A stretch of 64,000 nucleotides of DNA from Vibrio sp. BS-M-Sm-2 (GCF_041504345.1 NZ_CP167895.1:186001-250000); one strand, 5' to 3'. Shown: positions 49,950-59,640, counted from the stretch's first letter. Notes: generated by a model from the letters alone, not told the origin. Numbers and translations: made by a program.

Positions 49950-51575
49950 CTATTCTTTGATGTAGAGGTCCTTAGAATAGATGCGCCCTTCAACGTTGTT
50001 CTTCGCAAAGCCACCAACACTTGGTCGCACTAGGCGAGCCTGCATGTAGTAGTAGATTGGCGCGATAGGCATATCTTCAGCCAGTAACTGCTCCGCTTGA
50101 TCATAGAATCCTTGGCGATCTTGCTCATTAGTTGCTGACAGTGCGCTGTCCATTGCAGCGTCGTACTTGTCGTTGTTGTAACGCGCAAAGTTACCCGAAG
50201 ACTCAGAACGCAATAAGCTCAAGAAGGTCGACGCTTCATTGTAATCGCCGCACCAAGAAGCACGCATCACATCGAAGTCACCTTGGCGACGTGATACTAG
50301 GTAAGACTTCCACTCTTGGTTTTCAAGTTCAACTTGCGCGCCTAGGTTGCCTTTGAGCATTGAAGCGATGGCCACTGCAATCGACTTGTTCGACTCACTG
50401 GTGTTGTAGAGCAATTTGAAGTCCAATGAGTTAGAAGCATCGTAGCCCGCATCTTTCAGCAGCTCTTTTGCTTTTTGGTCACGTTCCTTTTGAGTCCATG
50501 TGCTGTATTCAGGCTGAGTCGCATCAAAGCCTGCTGTATATTCATGAGCAAAGGTATAAGCCGGCAAGTTACCCACCTGAGTGACGCCATTGGTAATCAC
50601 ATCACGCATCATTGAGTAAGACACCGCTTTACGCACTCTCGCGTCATCAAACGGAGGTCGTGTGGTATTGAATGCGTAGTAATAAGTACACAGTAGAGGG
50701 ACGGCGGTATAAGCGTCTTGATACTTTGTTTTCAGCTGTTGCGCCATATGTGTTGGTACGTCAGAAGTGATATCGACCTCGCCCACGGCATAACGGTTAA
50801 TTGAGGCATTCTGATTCTCAAACGGAATATAAGTTACTTCGGTTAAGTGGGTATCTGAGCTGTCCCAGTATTTTGGGTTCTTCTTCAGTTCAATGCGCTC
50901 GTTCACCACCCACTCGTCTAGCACAAATGCACCATTCCCAACAAATTGCTTAGGATCGCTCCACGGCTTGTCGCTACTTTCTAGGGCTGCTTTATGCACT
51001 GGCATCATGGATGTGTGGCCTGTCATCGCCACAAAATAAGGTACTTGGCTGTCTAGCTCAAAACGAACTGTGTGTTTATCAACAGCCGACACGCCTAGCT
51101 CTTCAATCGGCTTCTTACCTTCTGCCACATCAGCAATATTGTTGATTTTGGTGAGCTTTAGATACCACACATTTGGCGATGCCAGTTTCGGGTCGACCGC
51201 GCGTCTTATCGCGTACACGAAATCATCGGCGGTCACCGGATCGCCATTCGACCATTTAGCATCTTTACGCAGGTGGAATACAAACGTCTGGTTGTCTTCG
51301 GTTTCCCAAGATTCCGCGACACCTGGAGTGATGTTGCCATCGCGATCTTGGATCACTAAACCTTCAAACAGGTCACGTAGAATGTGCATTTCAGGCAAGC
51401 CTTCTGCCTTTGCCGGATCGAGTGTCGCAGCTTCTGCATCATTAGCACGTACCAAATGTTGCTCTTTCGCCAGAGAAGTTCCGGCAGGCAATGTGTCAGC
51501 AACGGCAGTCACTGAGATAAAAGGGGTCAATAAAGATGAAATGAGTAAAGCCGTTGAATGTTTCTTAAAATCCAT
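49950..51575 (-). CDS. Periplasmic oligopeptide-binding protein (OppA/MppA type)
   Basis: About 541 residues; ATG 51575 is used because AGGAGAG lies about seven bases before it and the protein begins with a signal peptide ending AVA. SBP_bac_5 features are clear: LVRANDAEAATLDPAKAEG, the segment IRDLFEGLV-like ILRDLFEGLVI, and APIYYYMQARLV near the end. The binding protein captures peptides for an ABC importer whose permease and ATPase genes are not here. Its divergent neighbour is MpaA, the murein peptide amidase, and MppA, the murein tripeptide-binding OppA paralogue, is thus a good candidate. OppA is the alternative. Confidence 0.85.
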   Translation of the reverse strand: MDFKKHSTALLISSLLTPFISVTAVADTLPAGTSLAKEQHLVRANDAEAATLDPAKAEGLPEMHILRDLFEGLVIQDRDGNITPGVAESWETEDNQTFVFHLRKDAKWSNGDPVTADDFVYAIRRAVDPKLASPNVWYLKLTKINNIADVAEGKKPIEELGVSAVDKHTVRFELDSQVPYFVAMTGHTSMMPVHKAALESSDKPWSDPKQFVGNGAFVLDEWVVNERIELKKNPKYWDSSDTHLTEVTYIPFENQNASINRYAVGEVDITSDVPTHMAQQLKTKYQDAYTAVPLLCTYYYAFNTTRPPFDDARVRKAVSYSMMRDVITNGVTQVGNLPAYTFAHEYTAGFDATQPEYSTWTQKERDQKAKELLKDAGYDASNSLDFKLLYNTSESNKSIAVAIASMLKGNLGAQVELENQEWKSYLVSRRQGDFDVMRASWCGDYNEASTFLSLLRSESSGNFARYNNDKYDAAMDSALSATNEQDRQGFYDQAEQLLAEDMPIAPIYYYMQARLVRPSVGGFAKNNVEGRIYSKDLYIKE

Positions 51576-51719
51576 GTTTTTTTGCTCTCCTAGCCTATCT
51601 TTGAAGCAAAGTAATAAAATTAACAATGCGACGGTTGACGAGTTTTAATGCTTTCGTTTATCTAAGTAGTTTTTGTAATCGTTAATACTTGATAGTACTT
51701 GATCAGTCAGGAGATAAAG

Positions 51720-52427
51720 GTGAGTTTAATTCCAAGAACGGAAAGAGCTGCATTTTCAATAAAGCCGCTGCCATATGGAAAGTCGGTATTGGGCGCACCC
51801 TTGCTCTATTTCCCCGCGCAAGTTGAAAACGAATCTCAAGGTCTAATCATAGCAGGCACACACGGTGATGAAACCGCGTCTATCGCAGGCTTGTCTTGTG
51901 CGCTAAGAAGCCTGCCAGCCGCCAACTTGCGACACGATGTGATCTTGTCGATGAACCCAGATGGTAATCAGTTAGGCACACGCGCCAACGCTAACCAAGT
52001 CGATTTGAACCGCGCATTCCCGACGAAAAACTGGACAGAAGGCGGCACCGTTTACCGCTGGAGCTCTCACACACCAGTCAGAGATGTAAAAGTGAAAACA
52101 GGACAAGCCGACCAACTTGAACCGGAAGTACAGTCGCTCATCAACCTCATTGAGCAGCGCAAACCTAAATTCGTCATCTCTTTCCACGAACCACTTGCCA
52201 TGGTCGACGACCCAGCTCAATCCGAACTCGCCATTTGGCTAGGCAAACAGTTCAACTTGCCGCTCGTTGAAGACGTGGATTACGAAACCCCAGGCTCTTT
52301 CGGCACCTGGTGCCAAGAAAGAAACCTACCGTGTATTACCGTAGAGCTACCACCTGTTTCTGCAGATCTGACTATAGAGCAGTATTTGAATGCGTTTGTG
52401 GCTGTGTTGGGGTGTGAGGAAGGGTAG
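51720..52427 (+). CDS. mpaA: Murein peptide amidase A (M14 zinc carboxypeptidase)
   Basis: About 235 residues from GTG 51720, where AGGAGATAAAG provides the RBS and the N-terminus (MSLIPRTERAAF) aligns with that of E. coli MpaA as I remember it. Zinc ligands are in AGTHGDET (His and Glu) and ISFHEP (His), with the catalytic Glu late in ITVELPP. MpaA cleaves the gamma-D-Glu-diaminopimelate bond of murein tripeptide in the cytoplasm, releasing meso-DAP and L-Ala-D-Glu. Divergent from an OppA/MppA-like binding protein, so peptide capture and breakdown are encoded side by side. Confidence 0.88.
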   Translation: MSLIPRTERAAFSIKPLPYGKSVLGAPLLYFPAQVENESQGLIIAGTHGDETASIAGLSCALRSLPAANLRHDVILSMNPDGNQLGTRANANQVDLNRAFPTKNWTEGGTVYRWSSHTPVRDVKVKTGQADQLEPEVQSLINLIEQRKPKFVISFHEPLAMVDDPAQSELAIWLGKQFNLPLVEDVDYETPGSFGTWCQERNLPCITVELPPVSADLTIEQYLNAFVAVLGCEEG

Positions 52428-52765
52428 ACAAACTCGTTTTTGGACAAAAGTGTCTCAGGGCTTACTCTAAATTAGCAATTCGTGGATAACTAAGGTATGA
52501 AAAAGTGAGTATTGGAGAGCGAGAGCGATGCGTAAAATCGCACTAATAAAAGGTTGGTTTAGATGCCGACTAAATGCGGTTCCGCTCAAACCACTATTAT
52601 TGAGTAAAAAGCCTTTAGCGGTGGAGCTAGAAGAAATTCACCCTTCGAATTGACTTTGTAGTGTAAAAACGGCTCCCTATCGGGAGCCTGTCATATGTCT
52701 AAATCTCGGTGCGGATTAAGTGCAGTTAAGTTCAATCAACTATTGACGTTGCATGAAGGTTGTAT
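52428..52765. other. Intergenic region with a terminator hairpin
   Basis: A GGCTCCC/GGGAGCC hairpin (52671-52688) lies between the convergent mpaA and Sel1 genes. Between 52529 and 52653 two short frames can be joined into about 41 codons only by adding one base, so no gene is called. Confidence 0.5.
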
Positions 52766-55268
52766 TTAATCACATCGAATGTAATCAGATTCCAAACATA
52801 TTTTAGCTCTTTTTTTCGCCTCATTGACATCGATTAATGTCATTCTTTTAGTCATTATATCGAAGTCGTTTTGCATCCCTTCCTTGCCATTATATTGAGC
52901 TAATTTTAACCACATGTAAGATGTTTTATCGTTTTTAGCCACACCTTTACCTTCTGCGTACATTGATCCAAGATTGTATTGAGCTGTCGCAAGTCCTTGC
53001 TGAGCTGCCTTTGTGTACAAAGACACCGCTTTTTTCATCTCGAGAAACACCGGTGCCCTTTGCGTACATAACACCTAGATTGTTTTGAGCATCTACATCA
53101 CCCTGCTCCATGGCCTTTCTATACCAAGACACCGCCTCTTTATAGTCCTGAGAAACACCTCGACCTTCTGCGTACATAACGCCTAGATTGTTTTGAGCTG
53201 TCGCAAGTCCTTGCTTAGCGGCCTTTCCGTACCAAGACACCGCCTCTTTATCATCTTGAGAAACACCGATGCCTTCATCGTACATCCACCCTAAATGGTT
53301 TTGAGATCTCGCATGCCCCTGCTCTGCAGCCTTTTCATACCAATACACCGCTTCTTTATCGTCTTGAGAAACACCCGCACCTTGCTCGTAAGACATTCCA
53401 AGGTTATGTTGAGCATCTACAACCCCCTGCTCAGCGGCCTTTTTATACCAAAACACCGCTTCTTTATCATCTCGGGAAACACCTCGGCCTTCTCCGTACA
53501 TAACGCCTAGATTGTTTTGAGCTAGCGCATATCCTTGCTCGACAGCCTTTTTATACCAAGACACCGCTTCTTTATAGTCCTGAGAAACACCTAGGCCTTT
53601 TTCGTGCATAACGCCTAGATTGTTTTGAGCTAGCGCAAGTCCTTGCTCAGTGGCTTTTCTATACCAAGATACTGCTTCTTCATAATTTTGAGAGATACCT
53701 CGACCTTCTACGTACATGCTGCCTAGATTGTTTTGAGCTAGCGCATGCCCTTGCTCAGCGGCCTTTCTAAACCACAACACCGCTTCTTCATAATCTTGAA
53801 TTACACCCACACCTCGTTCGTAAGACAATCCAAGATTATATTGAGCATCCATAGCACCCTGCTCAATGGCTTTTCTATACCAAGACACCGCTTCTTCATA
53901 ATTTTGAGAAACACCTCGGCCTTCTGCGTACATGGTGCCTAGATTGTTTTGAGCTAGCGCGTGTCCTCGCTCTGCGGCCTTTCTATACCAATACACCGCT
54001 TCTTCATAATTTTGAGAAACACCTCGGCCTTCTGCGTACATAGCACCTAGATTGTTTTGAGCTAGCGCATGCCCTTGCTCAGCGGCCTTTCTAAACCACA
54101 ACACCGCCTCTTTATCATCTTGAGAAACACCTGTGCCCTCGACGTACATCCATCCTAACTTGGTTTGAGCTCTTGCATACCCCTGCGCTGCCGCCTTTTG
54201 ATACCAAGATACCGCCTCTTTATAATCTTGAGAAACACCTGTGCCATCGGCGTACATCCATCCTAAATTGGTTTGAGCTCTCGCATACCCTTGCTCTGCG
54301 GCCTGTCTATACCAAGACACCGCCTCTTTATCACCTTGAGAAACGCCTGTGCCTTCGTCGTACATAATGCCTAGATTGTTTTGGGCGCTCGCATCACCCT
54401 GCTCAGCGGCCTTTCTATACCAAGACACCGCCTCTTTGTCATTTTGAGATACACCTCGGCCTTTTTCGTACATAACGCCAAGATTGTTTTGAGCTGTCGC
54501 GTTCCCCTGCTCAGCGGCCTTTCTATACCAAGATACCGCTTCTTTATAGTCCTGAGAAACACCTCGGCCTTCTTCGTACATAACGCCTAGATTGTTTTGA
54601 GCTCTCGCATGTCCTTGCTCAGCGGCCTTTCTATACCAAGACACCGCTTCTTTGTTATCTAAGGAAACACCGATGCCTTTTTCGTACATCCATCCTAAGT
54701 TAGTTTGAGCTCTTACATACCCCTGTTCAGCGGCCTTTCTATACCAAGACACCGCCTCTTTGTCATCTTGAGAGACACCTCGGCCATTTTCGTACATCCA
54801 TCCTAAATTGGTTTGAGCTCTAGCGTACCCCTGCTCAGCGGCCTTTCTATACCAAGACACCGCCTCTTTATCATCTTGAGAGACACCTCGGCCTTCGTCG
54901 TACATCCATCCTAAATTGTTTTGAGCGCTCGCCTCCCCCTGCTCAGCTGCCTTTTTATACCAAGACACCGCCTCTTCATAATCTTGGGAAACACCTCTGC
55001 CTTTTTTGTACATCCGTCCTAAATTGGTTTGAGCTCTTGCATGCCCTTGCTCTGCGGCCTTTCTATACCAAGACACTGCTTGTGTATCGTCCTGAGATAC
55101 ACCTTTTCCGTCTTCATACATAACGCCTAGATTAAATTGACCATGAGCGTCCCCTTGCTCTGCCTGTTGAAAGTATGCAGCTTTTTTTGCTTCAATATCT
55201 TCTTGATGTCGATCTTGAGTGCACCCAGCCAAGCTAATAGAAACTATTAAGAAAATTAAAATTCGCAT
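52766..55268 (-). CDS. Sel1-repeat lipoprotein, about 21 repeats, frameshifted as given
   Basis: Starts MRILIFLIVSISLAGCTQ, with lipobox LAGC, so it is a lipoprotein. From residue 36 on it is a chain of about 21 Sel1-like repeats of 36 residues, consensus AEQGxAxAQNNLGxMYxxG.GVSQDxKEAVSWYRKA, then a 45-residue end with two cysteines. Frame is lost in a run of six A (plus-strand T at 53030-53035) in repeat 20; the other frame continues with KAVSLYTKAAQQG to the end at 52766. Five or eight A would restore it. Sel1 repeats form an alpha-alpha superhelix for protein binding. Partners are unknown. Confidence 0.85.
52895..55163 (-). repeat. Tandem 108-bp DNA repeats coding the Sel1 units
   Basis: About 21 copies of a 108-base unit, one per 36-residue Sel1 repeat. 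Neighbouring copies are very alike at the DNA level (for example around CCAAGACACCGC), so unequal recombination between copies and assembly collapse are both possible. Confidence 0.8.
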
Positions 55269-55726
55269 CTCTGACTCTGTTGTATAAGTAATAATTATTA
55301 TTTATGTGTGTAACTTGTGATTTCCACAAAATCTATGACAAGTAGTAGCAAAGTCGCTATAGCGACCTTTAAATAGCAAGTAATAAAATAATGCGACCTT
55401 CTCTTTGTGACTTTTTATAAAATCAATAAGTTAGAAGAAAGTCAATCGAGTGAATTGCTTATTGTTGCATATGTTGCATATTTACTGCGTTTGAGTGAAT
55501 TCTAGTCGGGAAAGGCTCGTCGCTAAATTGTGTAGAGTATTCAATCTGTCAAATAAACGGGCAGGGATGTAACAGTCGAGAATCAACCAACTCGACTATT
55601 GATAAGTTAACTAGGAATAAGTTCTTGAGGGTTAAACTTAACAAGTTCAGTAGCTGAAACTCCTGTGTTGCGTACATAACGAGTCACAAAGTTGTGTCCC
55701 CCTCACGCATAACACAACTAGCTCCC
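55269..55726. other. Intergenic region, about 460 bp
   Basis: No gene seen. Contains a near-perfect hairpin around GTCGCTATAGCGAC (55352-55365), a tandem GTTGCATAT pair (near 55464-55481) and an AGTCGA/TCGACT pair (near 55574-55597). The Sel1 gene promoter should be at the left end. Confidence 0.45.
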
Positions 55727-56071
55727 CTAATGACTCACCGACGTCGAAAACAAGTTAATAATCACAACACCTGCCAGAATCAAAGCGATACCGATGATCG
55801 CGAAGATATCGAGTTTTTGCCCGTAGACCAGCCAAGACAATGCTGCGACTAATACAATCCCTGCCCCACACCAAATCGCATACGCCACACCCAAAGACAT
55901 GGTTTGCACCGTGAGAGACAACAGATAAAAGGCACAGCCATAACCGACTAGCACTGCGGCAGTGGCGGGTAGAGAAGTAAACTGTTGTGTTTTAGGTAAT
56001 AGAGAAGTGGCGACAACTTCAAGCATAATAGCGAGTGACAGCATCACTGAGGGCGTAAGAGATAAAAGCAT
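55727..56071 (-). CDS. Small multidrug resistance (SMR) family exporter
   Basis: About 114 residues from ATG 56071 (the frame extends to 56116 without a good start). Four hydrophobic segments; the SMR glutamate is in LAIMLEVVATSLL (helix 1), and GVAYAIWCGAGIVLVA and the ending LAGVVIINL are the standard helix-3 and helix-4 motifs. SMR proteins work as dimers exchanging protons for cationic compounds. It is divergent from adhC, with an inverted repeat between, and a second SMR gene follows fghA. It might export a cation such as a quaternary amine or guanidinium. Confidence 0.85.
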   Translation of the reverse strand: MLLSLTPSVMLSLAIMLEVVATSLLPKTQQFTSLPATAAVLVGYGCAFYLLSLTVQTMSLGVAYAIWCGAGIVLVAALSWLVYGQKLDIFAIIGIALILAGVVIINLFSTSVSH

Positions 56072-56393
56072 GTTTGAGTCTACAACGAGAAAATAGGCGG
56101 AAAGCTTACGCCCCATTTGTTTCTAATAAATGTCTTGCCTACATAGTTCCTGTTTACTGTGTCCTTAGATTTTCTGAGTAACTAACCCTCCTTTCTGAAC
56201 TCCTCTGAATACACTCATTATTACAAATACGTAATAATCATTTTCTATTTAGGGGGATTATCAAAACCAAGGCTCGCACCTATACTAGCTCCAACAAAAC
56301 GAGAGAGCGGAAACAATTAAGCTCAACTACGCTTAACGGGTTGAATTTAATTGCACGGTTATCCGCTGTACTGACATATATAGGAAACATCCA
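56072..56393. other. Divergent control region of the SMR gene and adhC
   Basis: About 320 bases, no gene. It holds a perfect eight-base inverted repeat at 56217-56238 and a likely adhC promoter to the right. No regulator gene is adjacent. Confidence 0.5.
56217..56238. promoter_or_regulatory. Inverted repeat between SMR gene and adhC, candidate operator
   Basis: ATTATTAC-AAATAC-GTAATAAT: perfect eight-base arms with a six-base spacer, a layout typical of a dimeric regulator site. Confidence 0.5.
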
Positions 56394-57542
56394 ATGACAA
56401 TCGAAATTAAACCTGGTCAAACTCATATCAAATCAAAAGCAATGGTTGCATGGGCAGCTGGCGAGCCACTAAAAATGGAAGAAGTTGATGTACAACTTCC
56501 TAAAGCTGGTGAGGTTCTAGTTCGCATCGTTGCTACTGGTGTTTGTCACACTGATGCATTCACTCTTTCAGGTGACGATCCAGAAGGTATCTTCCCTTCT
56601 ATTCTTGGTCACGAAGGTGGCGGTATCGTTGAGATGATCGGCGAAGGCGTTACAAGTGTTGAAATTGGCGACCACGTTATCCCACTTTACACAGCTGAAT
56701 GTGGCGAATGTAAGTTCTGTAAATCTGGTAAAACTAACCTATGCCAAGCCGTTCGTGAAACGCAAGGTAAAGGCCTGATGCCAGACGGTACAAGCCGCTT
56801 CTCTATCAATGGCGAAACAATCTTCCATTACATGGGTTGCTCTACTTTCTCTGAGTACACGGTACTTCCAGAAATCTCACTAGCGAAAGTAAGCAAAGAA
56901 GCACCACTTGAAGAAGTTTGTCTTCTAGGTTGTGGTGTAACTACGGGTATGGGCGCGGTATTGAACACAGCTAAAGTTGAAAAAGGCGACAACGTTGCTG
57001 TATTCGGCCTAGGCGGTATCGGTCTTTCTGCAATCATTGGTGCTCGCATGGCTGGTGCTGACCGCATCATCGGTGTTGATATCAACGAGAGCAAATTCGA
57101 GCTAGCAAAACAGCTTGGCGCGACTGACTGCATCAACCCGACTAAATTCGACAAGCCAATCCAAGACGTTATCGTTGAGATGACAGACGGTGGTGTTGAG
57201 TACTCTTTTGAGTGTATTGGTAACGTAAACGTGATGCGTCAAGCACTTGAGTGCTGCCACAAAGGTTGGGGCGAATCAGTCATCATTGGTGTTGCGGGTG
57301 CAGGCCAAGAGATCTCAACTCGTCCATTCCAACTAGTGACTGGTCGTGTATGGCGTGGTTCTGCTTTCGGTGGTGTTAAAGGCCGCTCTGAGCTTCCAGA
57401 AATCGTTAACCGTTACATGGCAGGTGAGTTTGGTCTTCAAGAGTTCATCACTCACACTATGGGTCTGCAAGACGTAAACGAAGCATTCGACCTAATGCAC
57501 AAAGGTGAATCTATCCGTACTGTTCTACACATGGATAAATAA
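56394..57542 (+). CDS. adhC: S-(hydroxymethyl)glutathione dehydrogenase / class III alcohol dehydrogenase
   Basis: A 382-residue zinc alcohol dehydrogenase of class III (FrmA/AdhC). Catalytic zinc ligands are in GVCHTDAF and GHEGGGIVE, structural zinc cysteines in CGECKFCKSGKTNLC, and the NAD-binding glycines in FGLGGIGLSAI. It oxidises S-hydroxymethylglutathione (formaldehyde plus glutathione) to S-formylglutathione. The next gene on the same strand encodes the hydrolase for that product. Two hairpins lie in the 157-base gap between them. Confidence 0.93.
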   Translation: MTIEIKPGQTHIKSKAMVAWAAGEPLKMEEVDVQLPKAGEVLVRIVATGVCHTDAFTLSGDDPEGIFPSILGHEGGGIVEMIGEGVTSVEIGDHVIPLYTAECGECKFCKSGKTNLCQAVRETQGKGLMPDGTSRFSINGETIFHYMGCSTFSEYTVLPEISLAKVSKEAPLEEVCLLGCGVTTGMGAVLNTAKVEKGDNVAVFGLGGIGLSAIIGARMAGADRIIGVDINESKFELAKQLGATDCINPTKFDKPIQDVIVEMTDGGVEYSFECIGNVNVMRQALECCHKGWGESVIIGVAGAGQEISTRPFQLVTGRVWRGSAFGGVKGRSELPEIVNRYMAGEFGLQEFITHTMGLQDVNEAFDLMHKGESIRTVLHMDK

Positions 57543-57549
57543 TTCTCCT

Positions 57550-57639
57550 TGGTCTCAGCACTTAGGTGTCGAGACCACAGTTCTGACTTAAACATCAGAG
57601 CAAAACTGTCTTCACCACCTCCTGCCCGGTGGGTGGTGA
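57550..57639 (+). other. Two stem-loops between adhC and fghA
   Basis: GGTCTC/GAGACC (57550-57575) and TTCACCACC/GGTGGTGAA (57611-57639). Neither has a clear T-run, so they may partly terminate or protect the adhC mRNA. Confidence 0.5.
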
Positions 57640-57699
57640 AACTTTAAGTGATATAGACAAATTTACTCCCAAAACCATCAACCTAACGGAGCACAATAG

Positions 57700-58539
57700 A
57701 TGACAATCGAAAACATTAGCCAAGCAAAGGTTGCTGGTGGTTGGCACAAACAATACACCCACTTTTCTGCAACGCTTGACTGCAACATGCGTTTTGCGAT
57801 TTTCTTGCCGCCTAACGCAAGCAAAGAAAACCCAGTTCCTGTTTTGTATTGGTTATCAGGCTTAACCTGTACCGATGAAAACTTCATGCAAAAAGCCGGC
57901 GCGTTCAAAGCTGCGGCTGAGCAAGGCATTGCTATTGTTGCACCTGATACTAGCCCACGCGGCGAAGGCGTTGCCGACGATGAAAACTACGATCTCGGCC
58001 AAGGTGCAGGCTTCTATGTGAATGCCACTCAAGTACCATGGGACAGCCATTACCATATGTACGATTACGTGGTAACAGAGCTTCCAGCCTTGATTGAGTC
58101 TTTCTTCCCTGTGACTTCAGTGAAGTCGATTTCTGGTCACAGCATGGGCGGACACGGTGCCCTAACGATTGGTATTAAGAACGAAGATAGCTACCGTTCT
58201 ATCTCCGCATTCAGCCCAATCACCAACCCAATGCAATGCCCTTGGGGACAAAAAGCATTCAACCAATATCTAGGCTTAGATATTGAAGAGTGGAAGCACT
58301 ACGATGCCTCTGAGCTTCTAAAAACCAAAGGCACGAAGCTGCCAATGTTGGTTGACCAAGGTGAAGCCGATAACTTCTTGATTGAGCAGCTTAAGCCTGA
58401 GCAATTAGTCGAAGCGGCTAAGGTAACCAATGCCGATTTAGAGCTACGTATACAGCCAGGTTACGACCACAGCTACTACTTCATCTCTAGCTTTATTGAT
58501 GAACACATTGAGTTCCATGCAGCTTACCTAAACAAGTAG
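57700..58539 (+). CDS. fghA: S-formylglutathione hydrolase
   Basis: A 279-residue alpha/beta hydrolase of the esterase D family. The nucleophile elbow is SGHSMGGHGAL (Ser near 147), the catalytic Asp lies in the VDQGEADNF stretch and the His in YDHSYYF. The conserved WLSGLTCTDENF block near the start is diagnostic. It hydrolyses S-formylglutathione to formate and glutathione, completing formaldehyde detoxification begun by AdhC. RBS CGGAG precedes ATG 57700, and a strong terminator follows. Confidence 0.93.
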   Translation: MTIENISQAKVAGGWHKQYTHFSATLDCNMRFAIFLPPNASKENPVPVLYWLSGLTCTDENFMQKAGAFKAAAEQGIAIVAPDTSPRGEGVADDENYDLGQGAGFYVNATQVPWDSHYHMYDYVVTELPALIESFFPVTSVKSISGHSMGGHGALTIGIKNEDSYRSISAFSPITNPMQCPWGQKAFNQYLGLDIEEWKHYDASELLKTKGTKLPMLVDQGEADNFLIEQLKPEQLVEAAKVTNADLELRIQPGYDHSYYFISSFIDEHIEFHAAYLNK

Positions 58540-58551
58540 TCACACCGAATT

Positions 58552-58590
58552 AGCCCACACCTTGCAAAAGCGTGAGGTGTGGGCTTTTTT
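58552..58590 (+). terminator. Intrinsic terminator of fghA
   Basis: AGCCCACACCT and AGGTGTGGGCT form a strong stem, followed by six T. Confidence 0.85.
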
Positions 58591-58700
58591 GTGCCTGCTG
58601 TTTGGCCAAATACGCTGTTACTAAAGAGCAGCAACAACGATTAACACTTTCAAATACCCCGCTATACCAACAAAAAACAATACAACTAAAAGGTACGACT

Positions 58701-59033
58701 ATGAGCTGGTTTTTCTTAATGATGGGCGTGATGGCGGAAGCACTTTCTCACGTAGCACTTAAAGCAACCGACGGTTTCAGTTTGTCTAAACCCATCCCTG
58801 CTCTATTGGTAATTTCAGGACACTTGGCGGCATTTCTATTTTTGAGCCAAGCAATGAAAGGGATGCCAGTTGGGGTGGTTCACTCTTTATGGGCGGGCTT
58901 GGCTATCGTAACCGTGAGCTTGATTTCTACATTTGTTTACCGCCAGCACCTCGATACTATGGTGTGGATTGGTATGTTATTTGTGGCAGCAGGTGTTGTG
59001 ATGATCAACCTATCTCAAGGTCACTCGCACTAG
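58701..59033 (+). CDS. Small multidrug resistance (SMR) family exporter
   Basis: A 110-residue protein starting MSWFFLMMGVMAEALSHVAL; the helix-1 glutamate is in VMAEALS, helix 3 has VGVVHSLWAGLAIVTV and the end is AAGVVMINL. RBS AAAGGT lies seven bases before ATG 58701; the frame upstream to 58572 overlaps the fghA terminator and is not coding. It differs clearly in sequence from the SMR protein encoded on the other side of the formaldehyde genes; SMR proteins may form hetero-pairs, so the two could work together. Confidence 0.85.
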   Translation: MSWFFLMMGVMAEALSHVALKATDGFSLSKPIPALLVISGHLAAFLFLSQAMKGMPVGVVHSLWAGLAIVTVSLISTFVYRQHLDTMVWIGMLFVAAGVVMINLSQGHSH

Positions 59034-59178
59034 TGTAGATAGTGACTTATGAACAGTGTGTCAATGCGTTCAAGTTTCCTAACAGACGGGTGTCGCCTTC
59101 ACTTATTCATACTCTTACAATCGGCAAATCAAACCTGTTACCATAGCGTCTTCTACATCACCTATTTTGAAGGTTGCT

Positions 59179-59580
59179 ATGAAAGCAATTAAGACTCTTT
59201 TCTTCCTGATGGTTTTATTAAGCGGTCTGTTTACCGCTTGGCTGTTTATCCCGATTCCAGCGACCATGGACAAGCAAACGCTCGACCTTCCATTAACGGA
59301 ACCATTCAAGCTTGTGGCGTATCGCAGCAACCCGAATGATGCAAGCAAGCCGCTGACTTACCACTACTATGTGATTTCAGATGTGGTTGGCGTGGACGAC
59401 ATGGACCCGTTCCTAGTTACCACAGACCAGTTCGTCAAGCTTGGTGAATTCGACGAGAACACGTTCAATTTAACGGTTAACGGTAAGATTGAGAGCTATA
59501 CCAACGATTTATGGATCAAAAAGGCCAACGGCAAACTGCAACACTGGTACGTAAGTGTTGATGCAAACTATATTCGTTAG
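59179..59580 (+). CDS. Membrane-anchored or exported protein of unknown function (133 aa)
   Basis: I do not recognise the family. ATG 59179 has AAGG six bases before it. The N-terminus KTLFFLMVLLSGLFTAWLF is a hydrophobic anchor or signal peptide followed by a proline-rich short stretch. The soluble part of about 105 residues is predicted beta-rich, with many Asp and Thr residues and no cysteine, ending VDANYIR. Single gene with its own terminator. Confidence 0.6.
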   Translation: MKAIKTLFFLMVLLSGLFTAWLFIPIPATMDKQTLDLPLTEPFKLVAYRSNPNDASKPLTYHYYVISDVVGVDDMDPFLVTTDQFVKLGEFDENTFNLTVNGKIESYTNDLWIKKANGKLQHWYVSVDANYIR

Positions 59581-59607
59581 AGTCGAATCCAAATAAACCC
59601 TATTTTA

Positions 59608-59640
59608 AAACTGCGCTTTGGCTTCCAAGCGCAGTTTTTT
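59608..59640 (+). terminator. Intrinsic terminator of the unknown anchored protein gene
   Basis: AAACTGCGCTT and AAGCGCAGTTT pair around an eight-base loop, followed by T. Confidence 0.85.

Noticed and set aside
52529..52653. Possible 41-codon small gene between mpaA and the Sel1 gene
   Set aside because: As given, the frame from ATG 52529 stops after about 14 codons; the longer product needs an added base. No family is recognised and there is no comparison to support it.
52895..55163. Repeat array considered as a CRISPR array or minisatellite
   Set aside because: The 108-bp units are in frame and code Sel1 repeats; there are no conserved repeats with unique spacers.
55350..55368. Near-perfect hairpin around GTCGCTATAGCGAC taken as a terminator
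   Set aside because: It lies upstream of the Sel1 gene start and not at the end of any gene, and no T-run follows; its role is unclear.
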